Origin: an uncultured Flavonifractor sp.
Lineage (GTDB): Bacteria > Bacillota > Clostridia > Oscillospirales > Oscillospiraceae
Reading direction: 5' to 3'
Assembly (NCBI RefSeq): GCF_944383115.1
Contig: NZ_CALWOJ010000155.1
Coordinates: forward strand, 1 to 64,000
Length of the DNA: 64,000 nucleotides
This document shows positions 45,410 through 53,103 of this stretch, piece after piece. Positions within the stretch are counted from its first letter, which is position 1; each line of letters starts with the position of its first letter. The position numbers and the translations under genes are program-made. Under the pieces are notes generated by a model. The model saw nothing but the letters and a program-made list of their open reading frames with translations. It was not told the origin of the DNA and did no database searches.

Positions 45410-45816
45410 TCCAGCCCCTCCTCCCCCAATCCGGCCAAAAGCTCCTGGGTTTCGTCCGCGGTCAGGTTGTGGGTCAGGCCATACAGCACCGCCGCGTCCC
45501 TTCGGTTGCGGGCATACAGCGGCTGACGCTCCGCGATTTTCAGCAGCCGCTGGGTTCCGGCTTCCCCCAGTTTCAGCAGCAGGGCCAGCCTGAGCAGGAA
45601 ATTCCGGGTTGGTTTTCGGGTGCCGTTGAACAGCTGGTATCCATAGCTGCGGTCAAGCCCGCACGCTACCACCACATCCTGCACCGAGCGGTTGTGGCGG
45701 CGCAGAAGTTCCCGCAGGTATTCCGCCAGGGTGGGGGCGGTGAAGGTATCTTCCATCAACAGGGAAGGCGTCTGGCTCTGCTGAATTTGATGCTCCAGTT
45801 CCTGCGTGGATTTCAT
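45406..45816 (-). CDS. HTH protein paired with the kinase
   Basis: A 136-residue protein with a central XRE-like helix-turn-helix (TLAEYLRELLRRHNRSVQDVVVACGLDRSYGYQLFNGTRKPTRNFLLRLALLL, about 28-82) and a C-terminal helical part. It overlaps the kinase start by four bases, so the two products are made in step; it may be a substrate or output of the kinase. The start ATG 45816 follows a CAGGAGGCGG site. A promoter lies at 45849-45877. Confidence 0.8.
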   Translation of the reverse strand: MKSTQELEHQIQQSQTPSLLMEDTFTAPTLAEYLRELLRRHNRSVQDVVVACGLDRSYGYQLFNGTRKPTRNFLLRLALLLKLGEAGTQRLLKIAERQPLYARNRRDAAVLYGLTHNLTADETQELLAGLGEEGLE

Positions 45817-45848
45817 GGGTTACCGCCTCCTGTCACAAATTATGATTC

Positions 45849-45877
45849 ATTATGGCAAATACCCTTTTGAAAGTCAA
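45849..45877 (-). promoter_or_regulatory. Promoter of the HTH-kinase operon
   Basis: Minus strand TTGACT (45877-45872), 17-bp spacer, CATAAT (45854-45849), about 33 bp before the HTH gene. Confidence 0.65.
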
Positions 45878-45961
45878 TAGCAGGAAGGCATTGCATATTT
45901 TTACTCCTATCCTCATGCCGGTCAATCAAAAAATTTGAAGTATACCATCGAAAAGGGTCGT

Positions 45962-45990
45962 TTTACATGGGGCGTGAGCCTTTTTATAAT
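45962..45990 (+). promoter_or_regulatory. Promoter of the symporter-desulfidase operon, with 165-nt leader
   Basis: TTTACA (45962-45967), 17-bp spacer, perfect TATAAT (45985-45990). The predicted start near 45997 leaves an untranslated leader of about 165 nt before 46162. I see no riboswitch or terminator fold in this leader. The rest of the 45817-46161 gap is AT-rich and carries the divergent promoter. Confidence 0.7.
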
Positions 45991-46161
45991 AACATCAGGA
46001 TCACTCGTACGGGTTTTACAAACCATGCTGCCGCAGCAGATGGAGAGATATTCACATTCTGCACGACAAATTGGGAGGGGGGAACGCCATCGTCAAAATC
46101 CAGACCAGGCTGTCGCGAAATTCCCAGAGATAAACCAGAAAACTATCAGGGAGGAAGGGAA

Positions 46162-47580
46162 ATGAAATACTTACTTTTTATTCTGGCATATCTATTGGTC
46201 GTTGTTCTGTATGGACTGTACATCTCCAAGAAAAAGGTTAAAAAAAGTAAGGACTTTGCAACAGGCGGCCAGAGTCTTCCCCTTATCATTGTTCTAGGAA
46301 CGCTGATCGCCACCTGGTTTGGCGGCGGCAGTATCACAGGTTGTTCCAACATCGTGTATACCCGCGGCATCATTCCGGGACTGGTCTACCAGTATGCAAC
46401 ACCCATTGGCCTGATTTTGGTGTTCCTGCTGGCCGGACGGATCAGAGCGACGGAGGAGACGTCCATTGCCGGCTTGTTTACCCGGCGATACAACAAAGTT
46501 GCCGGTATTCTGGCCACCATTTTTATTGTGCTTTCCTACATCGGTACGGCGTCCTATCAGTTCAGCGGCGCCGGTTATATTCTGAACATCACCACTGGTA
46601 TCCCGGCGGAGATCGGTACCATCATTGCCGCAGTGATCATCGTACTGCTCTGCGTTTCCGGCGGCCTGATGTCGGTGGCGTATACCGACGCCATCAGCGC
46701 GTGTTTCGTGTTCATTTGCTTTATCATTGCGATTCCCTGCCTGCTGATGCAGAGCGGCGGCTTTGGGGGCCTGGTCTCTCAGATCCCCGACAGCTACTTT
46801 ACCTGGAGCGGCGGAACCGGCAATGCCTCCACCACGTGGGGTGTTCTGATTGCAACCAGCGTGCTGGCAATGGGCGACCAGAACCTGTTTATCCGCTTCG
46901 CAGCTTCCAAGGATCGGAAAACGGCGAAAAAGTCCGCGGGCCTTATGATCGGCGGCTGCCTTGTTCTGGGTACGATGGTGGTTCTGCTCGAGTCTTTTGC
47001 CATTCCTTATCTGAAGGACATCGCCCCCGACACCGCTCTGATGATGGTGGCCATGAAGCTGCTGCCCTTTGGTATCGGCGCAATGGTGCTGGCCGCCTGC
47101 GTGGCCTTCCTGGTTACCACCGGCGACTCCTACCTGTTGTCCTCCGCCATGACTTTGGATCAGGATCTGATCGTTCCCTATATCCTGAAGGACCGTGAGC
47201 GCAGCGATAGGCAGAACATGATCCGCCTGCGTCTGCTGGTGGTGGGCGTCGGCGTGTGCGCCTATCTGCTGATCTCCCAGTTTACGGATATCCTGGGGAT
47301 CATCATGTACGCCTATACCGTTTATGCGGCTGCCATTACGCCCTCCCTTGTCGCGGCCCTGCTCTGGAAGCGGGCCACTTCCGCCGGCGCCGTGGCCTCC
47401 ATCTGTATCGGCGGCGTCACCGCGTTGGCTTGGGAGCTGTTCCTGAAAAACACCGTGGGCAACGGCCTGGACGCATCTTTGATCGCAGTTCCTGCCTCTG
47501 TCGCAGCCCTCATTATCGTCAGCCTGCTGACCAAGGCTCAGCCTGAAAAGGTGCTGAAGCTGGAGGAGTCGGAAGGGTAA
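46162..47580 (+). CDS. Sodium:solute symporter family transporter (first)
   Basis: A 472-residue SSS-family carrier with about 13 hydrophobic segments. Typical features are the first helix MKYLLFILAYLLVVVLYGLYISKKK, ATGGQSLPLIIVLGTLIATWFGGGSITG and the SGGLMSVAYTDAISAC loop of the Na-binding core. It should import an organic solute with sodium. The start ATG 46162 follows GGAGGAAGGG; the frame is open further upstream but that part is leader. It heads an operon with a tautomerase, flavoprotein, dipeptidase, ATC-hydrolase-like protein and cysteine desulfidase, so its substrate is probably the compound these break down. It is only distantly similar to the second symporter at 57630. Confidence 0.88.
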   Translation: MKYLLFILAYLLVVVLYGLYISKKKVKKSKDFATGGQSLPLIIVLGTLIATWFGGGSITGCSNIVYTRGIIPGLVYQYATPIGLILVFLLAGRIRATEETSIAGLFTRRYNKVAGILATIFIVLSYIGTASYQFSGAGYILNITTGIPAEIGTIIAAVIIVLLCVSGGLMSVAYTDAISACFVFICFIIAIPCLLMQSGGFGGLVSQIPDSYFTWSGGTGNASTTWGVLIATSVLAMGDQNLFIRFAASKDRKTAKKSAGLMIGGCLVLGTMVVLLESFAIPYLKDIAPDTALMMVAMKLLPFGIGAMVLAACVAFLVTTGDSYLLSSAMTLDQDLIVPYILKDRERSDRQNMIRLRLLVVGVGVCAYLLISQFTDILGIIMYAYTVYAAAITPSLVAALLWKRATSAGAVASICIGGVTALAWELFLKNTVGNGLDASLIAVPASVAALIIVSLLTKAQPEKVLKLEESEG

Positions 47581-47613
47581 CCACCTGTGTAAAACGAAAA
47601 GGAGGATATGAGC

Positions 47614-48009
47614 ATGCCTAGTGTCCAAATCATGACAAACGTTTCCTATTCCAAGGAGACAAAAGACGCCGTGCTGCGCAAGTTCAACCGGGTCATGGTC
47701 GAGGTCGCCCATAAGAACGAGGAAGCCGTGATGGTTACCCTCCAGACTGTGGACGGCACGATGGGCAACACGGAAGAGCCGTTTGCCTTTATCGACGTGC
47801 GCAGTATGAATGGGATCGAACACAAGATGAACAACGACGTATGCGTGGAAATGACCAAGATCATGGAGGAAGCCTTTGGCATCAATCCTCTGCGCCTGTA
47901 TATCACCTTTACCCGGGTCCCTGAGACCTGCTGGGGGTTGATGGGAGGTATCGCGATCTGGGATGCCAAGACGCGGGTTTGGGTCGTCAACGGCGAACCC
48001 TGCAAGTGA
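47614..48009 (+). CDS. MIF-like tautomerase superfamily protein
   Basis: A 131-residue protein resembling the macrophage-migration-inhibitory-factor/tautomerase fold (MPSVQIMTNVSYSKETKDAVL, EEPFAFIDVRSMNGI, FGINPLRLYITFTRV). The start matters: ATG 47608 lies three bases from GGAGG, while ATG 47614 lies eight bases away and gives Pro directly after Met, the catalytic base of the family after Met removal. I therefore choose 47614. Members tautomerise enol/keto acids such as phenylpyruvate; in this operon it could act on a 2-oxo or 2-enamino acid. The tail after residue 110 is longer than in MIF. Confidence 0.75.
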   Translation: MPSVQIMTNVSYSKETKDAVLRKFNRVMVEVAHKNEEAVMVTLQTVDGTMGNTEEPFAFIDVRSMNGIEHKMNNDVCVEMTKIMEEAFGINPLRLYITFTRVPETCWGLMGGIAIWDAKTRVWVVNGEPCK

Positions 48010-48055
48010 CCGCAACGGCTTCGTTTTTCCCTGAACAAGAATCGGAGGTTTTATT

Positions 48056-48622
48056 ATGAAGAAGAACATCGGCGCCCATGCTGTTATGGCTCCCATTCCC
48101 GCTTTCATTGCCACCTGCGCGGATAAGCAGGGCAATTCCAACCTCATTACCATCTCCTACGGCGGCATTATCAACGCCAATCCTGTTATGGTATACATGT
48201 CGGTCCGCGACACCCGGGCATCCTATCCCATGCTGAAGGAGACGGGCGAATTTGTCATCAACATCCCGGGAGAAAACCTGACCAAGGAGACTGATATCTG
48301 CGGCATCCGCTCCGCGCGCAACTTTGACAAGTGGGAGCTGACCGGGTTTACGAAGGTGGACGCGTCCATCGTCAACGTGCCGATGATCAAGGAATGCCCC
48401 GTCAATATGGAGTGCGTCACCCGGCACATTATCAAGCTGGGTTCTCACGACATTTTCCTGGCCGAGGTGGTTGCCACCCATGTGGATGAGGAATTCCTGG
48501 ACGAGAAGGATAAGGTAATCATCGAAAAGATGCGCCCCTTCGGTTTCTGCTACAATTCCCAGGACTATTGGACGCTGGGTGAAAAGATCGGCCACTACGG
48601 CTGGGCCAATAAGGCTGACTAA
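48056..48622 (+). CDS. Flavin reductase-like FMN-binding protein
   Basis: A 188-residue protein of the flavin-reductase-like (split-barrel) family, with the FMN-site pattern NLITISYGGIINANPVMVYMSVRDTRASYPMLKETGEFVINIPGE and a C-terminal SQDYWTLGEKIGHYG. Many anaerobes use such small flavoproteins as redox partners or oxygen-stress proteins. ATG 48056 follows CGGAGG. It lies 46 bp after the tautomerase gene; its role here is unknown. A hairpin in the gap behind it (48638-48678) may be a stabilising structure. Confidence 0.82.
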   Translation: MKKNIGAHAVMAPIPAFIATCADKQGNSNLITISYGGIINANPVMVYMSVRDTRASYPMLKETGEFVINIPGENLTKETDICGIRSARNFDKWELTGFTKVDASIVNVPMIKECPVNMECVTRHIIKLGSHDIFLAEVVATHVDEEFLDEKDKVIIEKMRPFGFCYNSQDYWTLGEKIGHYGWANKAD

Positions 48623-48637
48623 TACACAAAACGAGCC

Positions 48638-48678
48638 CCATCCGGGCAGGCGACAATATGGTCTGCCTGCCCGGATGG
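48638..48678 (+). other. 14-bp hairpin inside the catabolic operon
   Basis: Perfect 14-bp GC-rich stem (48638-48651 with 48665-48678) with a 13-nt loop and no following T run, in the 152-bp gap between the flavoprotein and dipeptidase genes. It may mark an internal processing or attenuation point. Confidence 0.5.
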
Positions 48679-48774
48679 CCAACAAATCAACAGATTTCTG
48701 CCACGCCTGCAAGCTGCCGGGTGTTGGAACTGTGTTGATTTGCTTTTGTGGTTTTGAGAAGGAGGGGAACTGCC

Positions 48775-50184
48775 GTGGCGGAAACGTATACTTCGGATCT
48801 TTTTCAAGACGCAGCGGACAACCTGGAGCGATATCTGGAGGAGCTATGTGAGTTTTTGCGGATCCCCGGCATCAGCGCCTGCCCGGACAGCGGCCAGGCG
48901 ATGGCAGAGTCCTGCCGGTGGTTTCTGGAGAAGCTGGAGCGCATGGGGTTTTCCGGTCAACTGTGCCAGACGGAGGGCTGGCCGGTGGTACTTGCGCGAT
49001 ACGAGTATGGCCCGTCAGCCCCCACGCTTGTCATCTACGGGCACTATGACGTGCAGTCTCCGGAGCCGCTGGAGAAGTGGATCACCCCGCCCTTTGAACC
49101 CACCGTAAGAGACGGGGCCCTCTATGCCAGAGGGGTGAATGACGATAAGGGGCAGGTCTACACCTACCTTGCGGCGCTGGAGAGCTACCGGAGGTGCCGG
49201 GGAGATATCCCCCTCAACATCACCTTTGTGGTGGAAGGGGAAGAGGAGGTCGGCAGCAAGGGGCTGCTGAAGCTGCTCCGGGAAAGGCCGGAATGGTTCC
49301 GGGGCGATATGTTCCTGGTCTCAGACAGTTCCATGTTTTCCAAGGAGCTGCCTGCCGTAACGTGCGGGTTCCGCGGGATCATGGCGATGCAGATCCAGTT
49401 GCAGACCATGAAGCAGGATCTCCATTCAGGGCTGTTTGGCGGCATCGTACGCAATGCGCCGGAGGTGCTGGTGCAACTGCTGGCCAAGTGTAAGGATGAG
49501 GAAGGGCGCGTTCTGATCCCGGGCTTTTACGACCAGGTACGGCCTCTCTCCCAGCGGGAACGGGATACATTGGCCCGGCTGCCCCAGGATGAGGAAAAAC
49601 TGGCTGAGCGCATAGGGGCACCCCGGCTGTACGGAGAGACGGGCTATACGGCGGCGGAGCGGAAATGCGCCCGCCCAACCCTGGATATCAATGGGATCTG
49701 GGGCGGCTATCTTGGCGAAGGGTCCAAGACGGTGATCCCGTGCGTGGCCTCTGCCAAACTCAGCGCCCGCCTGGTACCCGATCAACGCCCTGAGGAGATC
49801 TACGCCAAATTTGAAGCATTTATCCGAAGCCAGCTGCCCCCTGATGTCCAGGTGACGATGGAATATCAATTTGGTGCGATGCCTGTTTTGATCGATGATT
49901 CCGACCCCAACGTCCAGCTGGCTGCCCACGCCATCGAGATGGGATTTGGAAGGGAGCCTGTACTGATCCGCTCCGGCGGGACCGTTCACATCATCAGTGA
50001 GATCAAGGAGCGGCTGGGCATCCCATCCATCCTGATCCTGGGATGGGGACGGCCGGAAAATGGGTCCCACGCGCCCAATGAACATTTCTATGTGGAGGAT
50101 TTTGAGAAAGCGGTTAAGAGCCTCTGCGCGCTGTTTGCACAGCTGGCGGAGCCGAGACCCAATGAGGAAGGGAGCGCCCTATGA
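48775..50184 (+). CDS. M20-family dipeptidase (CNDP/Dug1-like)
   Basis: A 469-residue metallopeptidase with the M20 metal ligands: His90/Asp92 in VIYGHYDVQ, bridging Asp near 123 in RGVNDDKGQ, Glu in EGEEEVGS (about 155-158), Asp184 in VSDSS and the terminal His in GSHAPNEH. A lid domain (about 190-360) is present. Length and motifs fit carnosinase/cysteinylglycine-dipeptidase-type (CNDP, Dug1) enzymes that split dipeptides with two metals. The start is GTG 48775 after GGAGGGG; the frame is open from 48748 but without a site. The ATG of the next gene overlaps its stop. Beside a cysteine desulfidase, a Cys-containing dipeptide is an attractive substrate, unproven. Confidence 0.88.
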   Translation: MAETYTSDLFQDAADNLERYLEELCEFLRIPGISACPDSGQAMAESCRWFLEKLERMGFSGQLCQTEGWPVVLARYEYGPSAPTLVIYGHYDVQSPEPLEKWITPPFEPTVRDGALYARGVNDDKGQVYTYLAALESYRRCRGDIPLNITFVVEGEEEVGSKGLLKLLRERPEWFRGDMFLVSDSSMFSKELPAVTCGFRGIMAMQIQLQTMKQDLHSGLFGGIVRNAPEVLVQLLAKCKDEEGRVLIPGFYDQVRPLSQRERDTLARLPQDEEKLAERIGAPRLYGETGYTAAERKCARPTLDINGIWGGYLGEGSKTVIPCVASAKLSARLVPDQRPEEIYAKFEAFIRSQLPPDVQVTMEYQFGAMPVLIDDSDPNVQLAAHAIEMGFGREPVLIRSGGTVHIISEIKERLGIPSILILGWGRPENGSHAPNEHFYVEDFEKAVKSLCALFAQLAEPRPNEEGSAL

Positions 50185-50690
50185 GCCGAGAGCAAAACAC
50201 CTGCGTTGAGGATGTCCGTATCATGGCGGAACGTCTGGCGTTTCTCCATTATGCGTATGCAAAGACCATAACGGAGCATCTGCCCCAGCCGCTGGCAGAC
50301 CAGCTGATTGAGGCGGCGATTGACGCCTATGGCAAGCTGGCGGCAGATTCTGTGATGAAGACGCTCCATGCCCAGGGGCTGGAACCGGTGGTGATGAACT
50401 ATAAATACGGCAAAGACCTGCCCTCCGTGGGCTGGGATTATGAGCCGGCCGTCATGCCGGAAGACAAGCCCTACGGGAAGGTGAGCAAGATCACCCGCTG
50501 CCCCCTGGCGGAGACCTGGAAGGAGCTTGGGGAGGAAGGCAAACGGCTGGGACGCCGCTATTGCCATGTGGATCAGGCAAAATACAAAGCCTATGGAAAA
50601 GGTTACCGCTGCGTCCACGACAAAAACACGTTGGATGGGGACGACTGCTGTATCATCCGCGTGGAACTGGACGGCCCGGACGACCGATAA
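50181..50690 (+). CDS. L-2-amino-thiazoline-4-carboxylate (ATC) hydrolase-like protein
   Basis: A 169-residue protein that I place in the ATC hydrolase-like family on its C-terminal pattern CPLAETWKELGEEGKRLGRRYC, VDQAKYKAYGKGYRCVHDKNTLDGDDCCIIRVE. In pseudomonads ATC hydrolase opens the thiazoline ring on the route from DL-ATC to L-cysteine; many anaerobe members are uncharacterised. The first 100 residues are helical without recognised motifs. It overlaps the dipeptidase stop by four bases. Neighbouring cysteine desulfidase supports a cysteine-related substrate. Assignment rests on remembered family patterns. Confidence 0.65.
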   Translation: MSREQNTCVEDVRIMAERLAFLHYAYAKTITEHLPQPLADQLIEAAIDAYGKLAADSVMKTLHAQGLEPVVMNYKYGKDLPSVGWDYEPAVMPEDKPYGKVSKITRCPLAETWKELGEEGKRLGRRYCHVDQAKYKAYGKGYRCVHDKNTLDGDDCCIIRVELDGPDDR

Positions 50691-50722
50691 ACAAATCTAG
50701 GACTGGAGGAAGCGGTAGAACT

Positions 50723-52000
50723 ATGGAGATATCAGACGCGCTCTACCAGACGTATGGACAGATCCTGCGTGAAGAACTGATTGAGGCAATGGGTTGTACC
50801 GAACCTGTCTCACTGGCCTATGCCGGGGCCACCGCCAGGGCGATCCTGGGCGGCCTGCCCGAGCGGGTCGTACTGGGAGTCAGCGGCAATATCGTAAAGA
50901 ATGTAAAGAGTGTAAACGTACCCAATCTGGGGGGACTGAAGGGCCTCCAGGCGGCCGTTTCCGGCGGGATCGTGGCGGGCGATGAAACGGGCGTTTTGCA
51001 GGTGCTGGCCCACATCACCGCCGAGCAGCGGACACAGATAGCGGACTTTTTAGAAAAATGCCCCATTGAGGTACATGTACTGGAGACGGGTTCTGCGTTT
51101 GAAATTGATTTGACCCTCTTCCGGGCGGAAGAAAGCGCCCGGATCCACATGAAGGACTATCACACCAATATTGTGGCCTTAGAAAAAAACGGCGTATCGA
51201 TTTCCGATACGCCGAAGGCGGAATCCACTCCACAGGCAGCCCGGTCAAATCGCGACGGGCTGACGGTACGGGGAATCCTCGAGTATGCTTCCATGGTAAA
51301 CATTTCGGAGATCCAGGATCTGCTGGATCTGCAGATTGCAGACAATATGGCCATCTCCTCAGAGGGACTGTCCCACAAGTGGGGGGCCTGCATTGGGAGC
51401 GTCTTGTCGGAAAGCAGAAGCCCCGACTTGCGCCTGCGTTGCAGCGCCGCCGCTGCCGCCGGCTCGGACGCAAGAATGAGCGGTTGCGAGCTGCCGGTGG
51501 TCATATGCTCCGGAAGCGGGAACCAGGGGATCACCACGTCGGTTCCGGTGATCGTATACGCCCGGCAGACGGGCTGTTCTCAGGAGCGGCTTTACCGGGC
51601 CCTGGTGGTCAGCAACCTGCTGACCATCCATCAGAAACAATACATTGGCGCGCTGTCCGCATTCTGCGGCGCGGTAAGCGCAGGGGCCAGCGCCGGCGCG
51701 GCCATCGCCTGGATGGATACAGGCAGTTATGAAGCTGTGTGCCACACGCTGACAAACGCGCTGGGCATCGCCTCCGGCATGATCTGCGACGGGGCCAAAC
51801 CATCCTGCGCGGCAAAAATCGCCACAGCGGTTCAGGCGGGCCTTCTGGGCTACGACATGTACCGCAACGCCAGCGCATTTCACGGCGGAGAAGGCATCCT
51901 GGCCGATGAGATCGAAACCACCATTCAAAATGTGGGAAAAGTGGGCCGGGAAGGTATGCGGGAGACGGATCGGGAGATTCTGCGCCTGATGACCTGCTGA
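50723..52000 (+). CDS. L-cysteine desulfidase (CdsB/YhaM family)
   Basis: A 425-residue enzyme of the L-cysteine desulfidase (UPF0597) family. It splits L-cysteine into sulfide and aminoacrylate, which gives pyruvate and ammonia, with a [4Fe-4S] cluster. The signature MGCTEPVSLAYA and four cysteines at 25, 315, 355 and 362 are present; these spacings (40 and 7) match the four conserved cysteines I recall from the archaeal enzyme. Also visible are GGIVAGDE, SGSGNQGITTSVPVI and ICDGAKPSC. The start is ATG 50723 after GGAGGA; the longer frame from 50561 overlaps the previous gene without support. Last gene of the operon; it meets LysR tail to tail. A serine dehydratase activity is a possible alternative. 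Confidence 0.88.
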   Translation: MEISDALYQTYGQILREELIEAMGCTEPVSLAYAGATARAILGGLPERVVLGVSGNIVKNVKSVNVPNLGGLKGLQAAVSGGIVAGDETGVLQVLAHITAEQRTQIADFLEKCPIEVHVLETGSAFEIDLTLFRAEESARIHMKDYHTNIVALEKNGVSISDTPKAESTPQAARSNRDGLTVRGILEYASMVNISEIQDLLDLQIADNMAISSEGLSHKWGACIGSVLSESRSPDLRLRCSAAAAAGSDARMSGCELPVVICSGSGNQGITTSVPVIVYARQTGCSQERLYRALVVSNLLTIHQKQYIGALSAFCGAVSAGASAGAAIAWMDTGSYEAVCHTLTNALGIASGMICDGAKPSCAAKIATAVQAGLLGYDMYRNASAFHGGEGILADEIETTIQNVGKVGREGMRETDREILRLMTC

Positions 52001-52012
52001 GATCTGCGGCCG

Positions 52013-52939
52013 TTAGATATCGTCGGGACCGCCGGAGCCCAGGACATCGTTCTCCTCCCATTGCCATTTTACGAGGTCCAGCAGCCCCTGCATCTGCGGG
52101 GTGATCCACTTGTTTTTGTGGTAAAAGACGTTGGTGAAAAACGGGAGGGAATATCCCACCACCGGCAAAATTCTGACAGTGCCCTTTAGTACGGTCCGCC
52201 GCACCATATAGAGCGGCAGGAAAGAAATCCCCAAATTCTGACGGATCAGATCGATGATCAGGCGGGAACTTTCGGTCTGGATGGGGTAATCCGGGTGTAT
52301 TCCGTATTGAAGCGCCAGTTCGTTGAGCTTTTGCTGCAAAAAGGAATTTTCGCCGGTGACAATGATCGGATACTCTAAAATTTCTTCCACGGGAATGGAA
52401 CTGCGCTTACTGAGGGGATGATGAGGCGCGGCGATAAAGACGGCCTCCTCCGGATGGCTGTATACACGGACGCAGTCCAACGTGTCCAGCTGGCTGCCAA
52501 TGGTAAAAATAACATCCACGGAGTTATGCCTGAGCATATCAAACAGCGGTTCCGTGATCGCCAGACGGATTTTCACATCCACCTTGGGATACCGCATGCG
52601 ATACCTTTGGATCACATCCAGCAGCAGGGAACTCATGATCGATTCCACGCTGCCGATCCGAATGGTTCCCTGGATATCAGAAGGGTCATGCTGCTTGATG
52701 CTTAAAATGTTTTCCTCCAGCTGCATGGCCTGGTTGGCGTAGGTCAGCAGTTGCTGTCCATAGGGTGTCAGTATGTTTTTCCGCCCAATCCGCTCAAACA
52801 GAGGAACGCCGATCTCGGCCTCCAGCTGTTGAATGTGGGTGGTAATTGCGGACTGGACATAACCCAGCTCCTGGGCGGCCTGCGTAAAATTCCCCAGCTC
52901 TGCGGCCCGCAAAAAGCTGAGTAGATTGCGAAACTCCAT
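52013..52939 (-). CDS. LysR-family regulator between the two catabolic operons
   Basis: A 308-residue LysR protein: winged helix-turn-helix at about 1-60 (FLRAAELGNFTQAAQELGYVQSAITTHIQQLE) and an effector-binding periplasmic-type domain (about 90-290). It is convergent with the cysteine desulfidase gene (12 bp gap) and divergent from the CoA-transferase genes, so by the usual LysR logic it should control the right-hand operon and itself, and possibly the left promoter as well. An inverted repeat with T-N11-A character (52981-53002) lies in the divergent region. Confidence 0.9.
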   Translation of the reverse strand: MEFRNLLSFLRAAELGNFTQAAQELGYVQSAITTHIQQLEAEIGVPLFERIGRKNILTPYGQQLLTYANQAMQLEENILSIKQHDPSDIQGTIRIGSVESIMSSLLLDVIQRYRMRYPKVDVKIRLAITEPLFDMLRHNSVDVIFTIGSQLDTLDCVRVYSHPEEAVFIAAPHHPLSKRSSIPVEEILEYPIIVTGENSFLQQKLNELALQYGIHPDYPIQTESSRLIIDLIRQNLGISFLPLYMVRRTVLKGTVRILPVVGYSLPFFTNVFYHKNKWITPQMQGLLDLVKWQWEENDVLGSGGPDDI

Positions 52940-52980
52940 ATCAATCCCTTCATTTCAAACAAACGGCACACCTGAATAGA

Positions 52981-53002
52981 CATATGTAACTAATAATATA
53001 TG
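52981..53002. promoter_or_regulatory. Candidate LysR binding site
   Basis: CATAT (52981-52985) and ATATG (52998-53002) form an interrupted palindrome with a 12-bp spacer in the divergent region between lysR and the CoA-transferase genes (52940-53103). This matches the T-N11-A style of LysR boxes but is AT-rich and could be chance. Confidence 0.35.
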
Positions 53003-53103
53003 AAAAACGTCAAGTGATGTCAAGAGCGCAGAAAAAGGGAATTTTTTCTATAAATTTGCTATACCGAGGTCATAGACTGTGGCAACCACAGGAAGGTGAT
53101 AGT

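Noticed and set aside
46022..46165. A small upstream ORF starting ATGCTGCCGCAG in the symporter leader
   Set aside because: No ribosome site precedes it and it runs into the symporter start; it looks like chance.
52981..53100. A clear sigma-A promoter for the CoA-transferase operon
   Set aside because: TATAAA at 53049 and other AT boxes are present but none has a convincing -35 at 16-18 bp, so no promoter is called.
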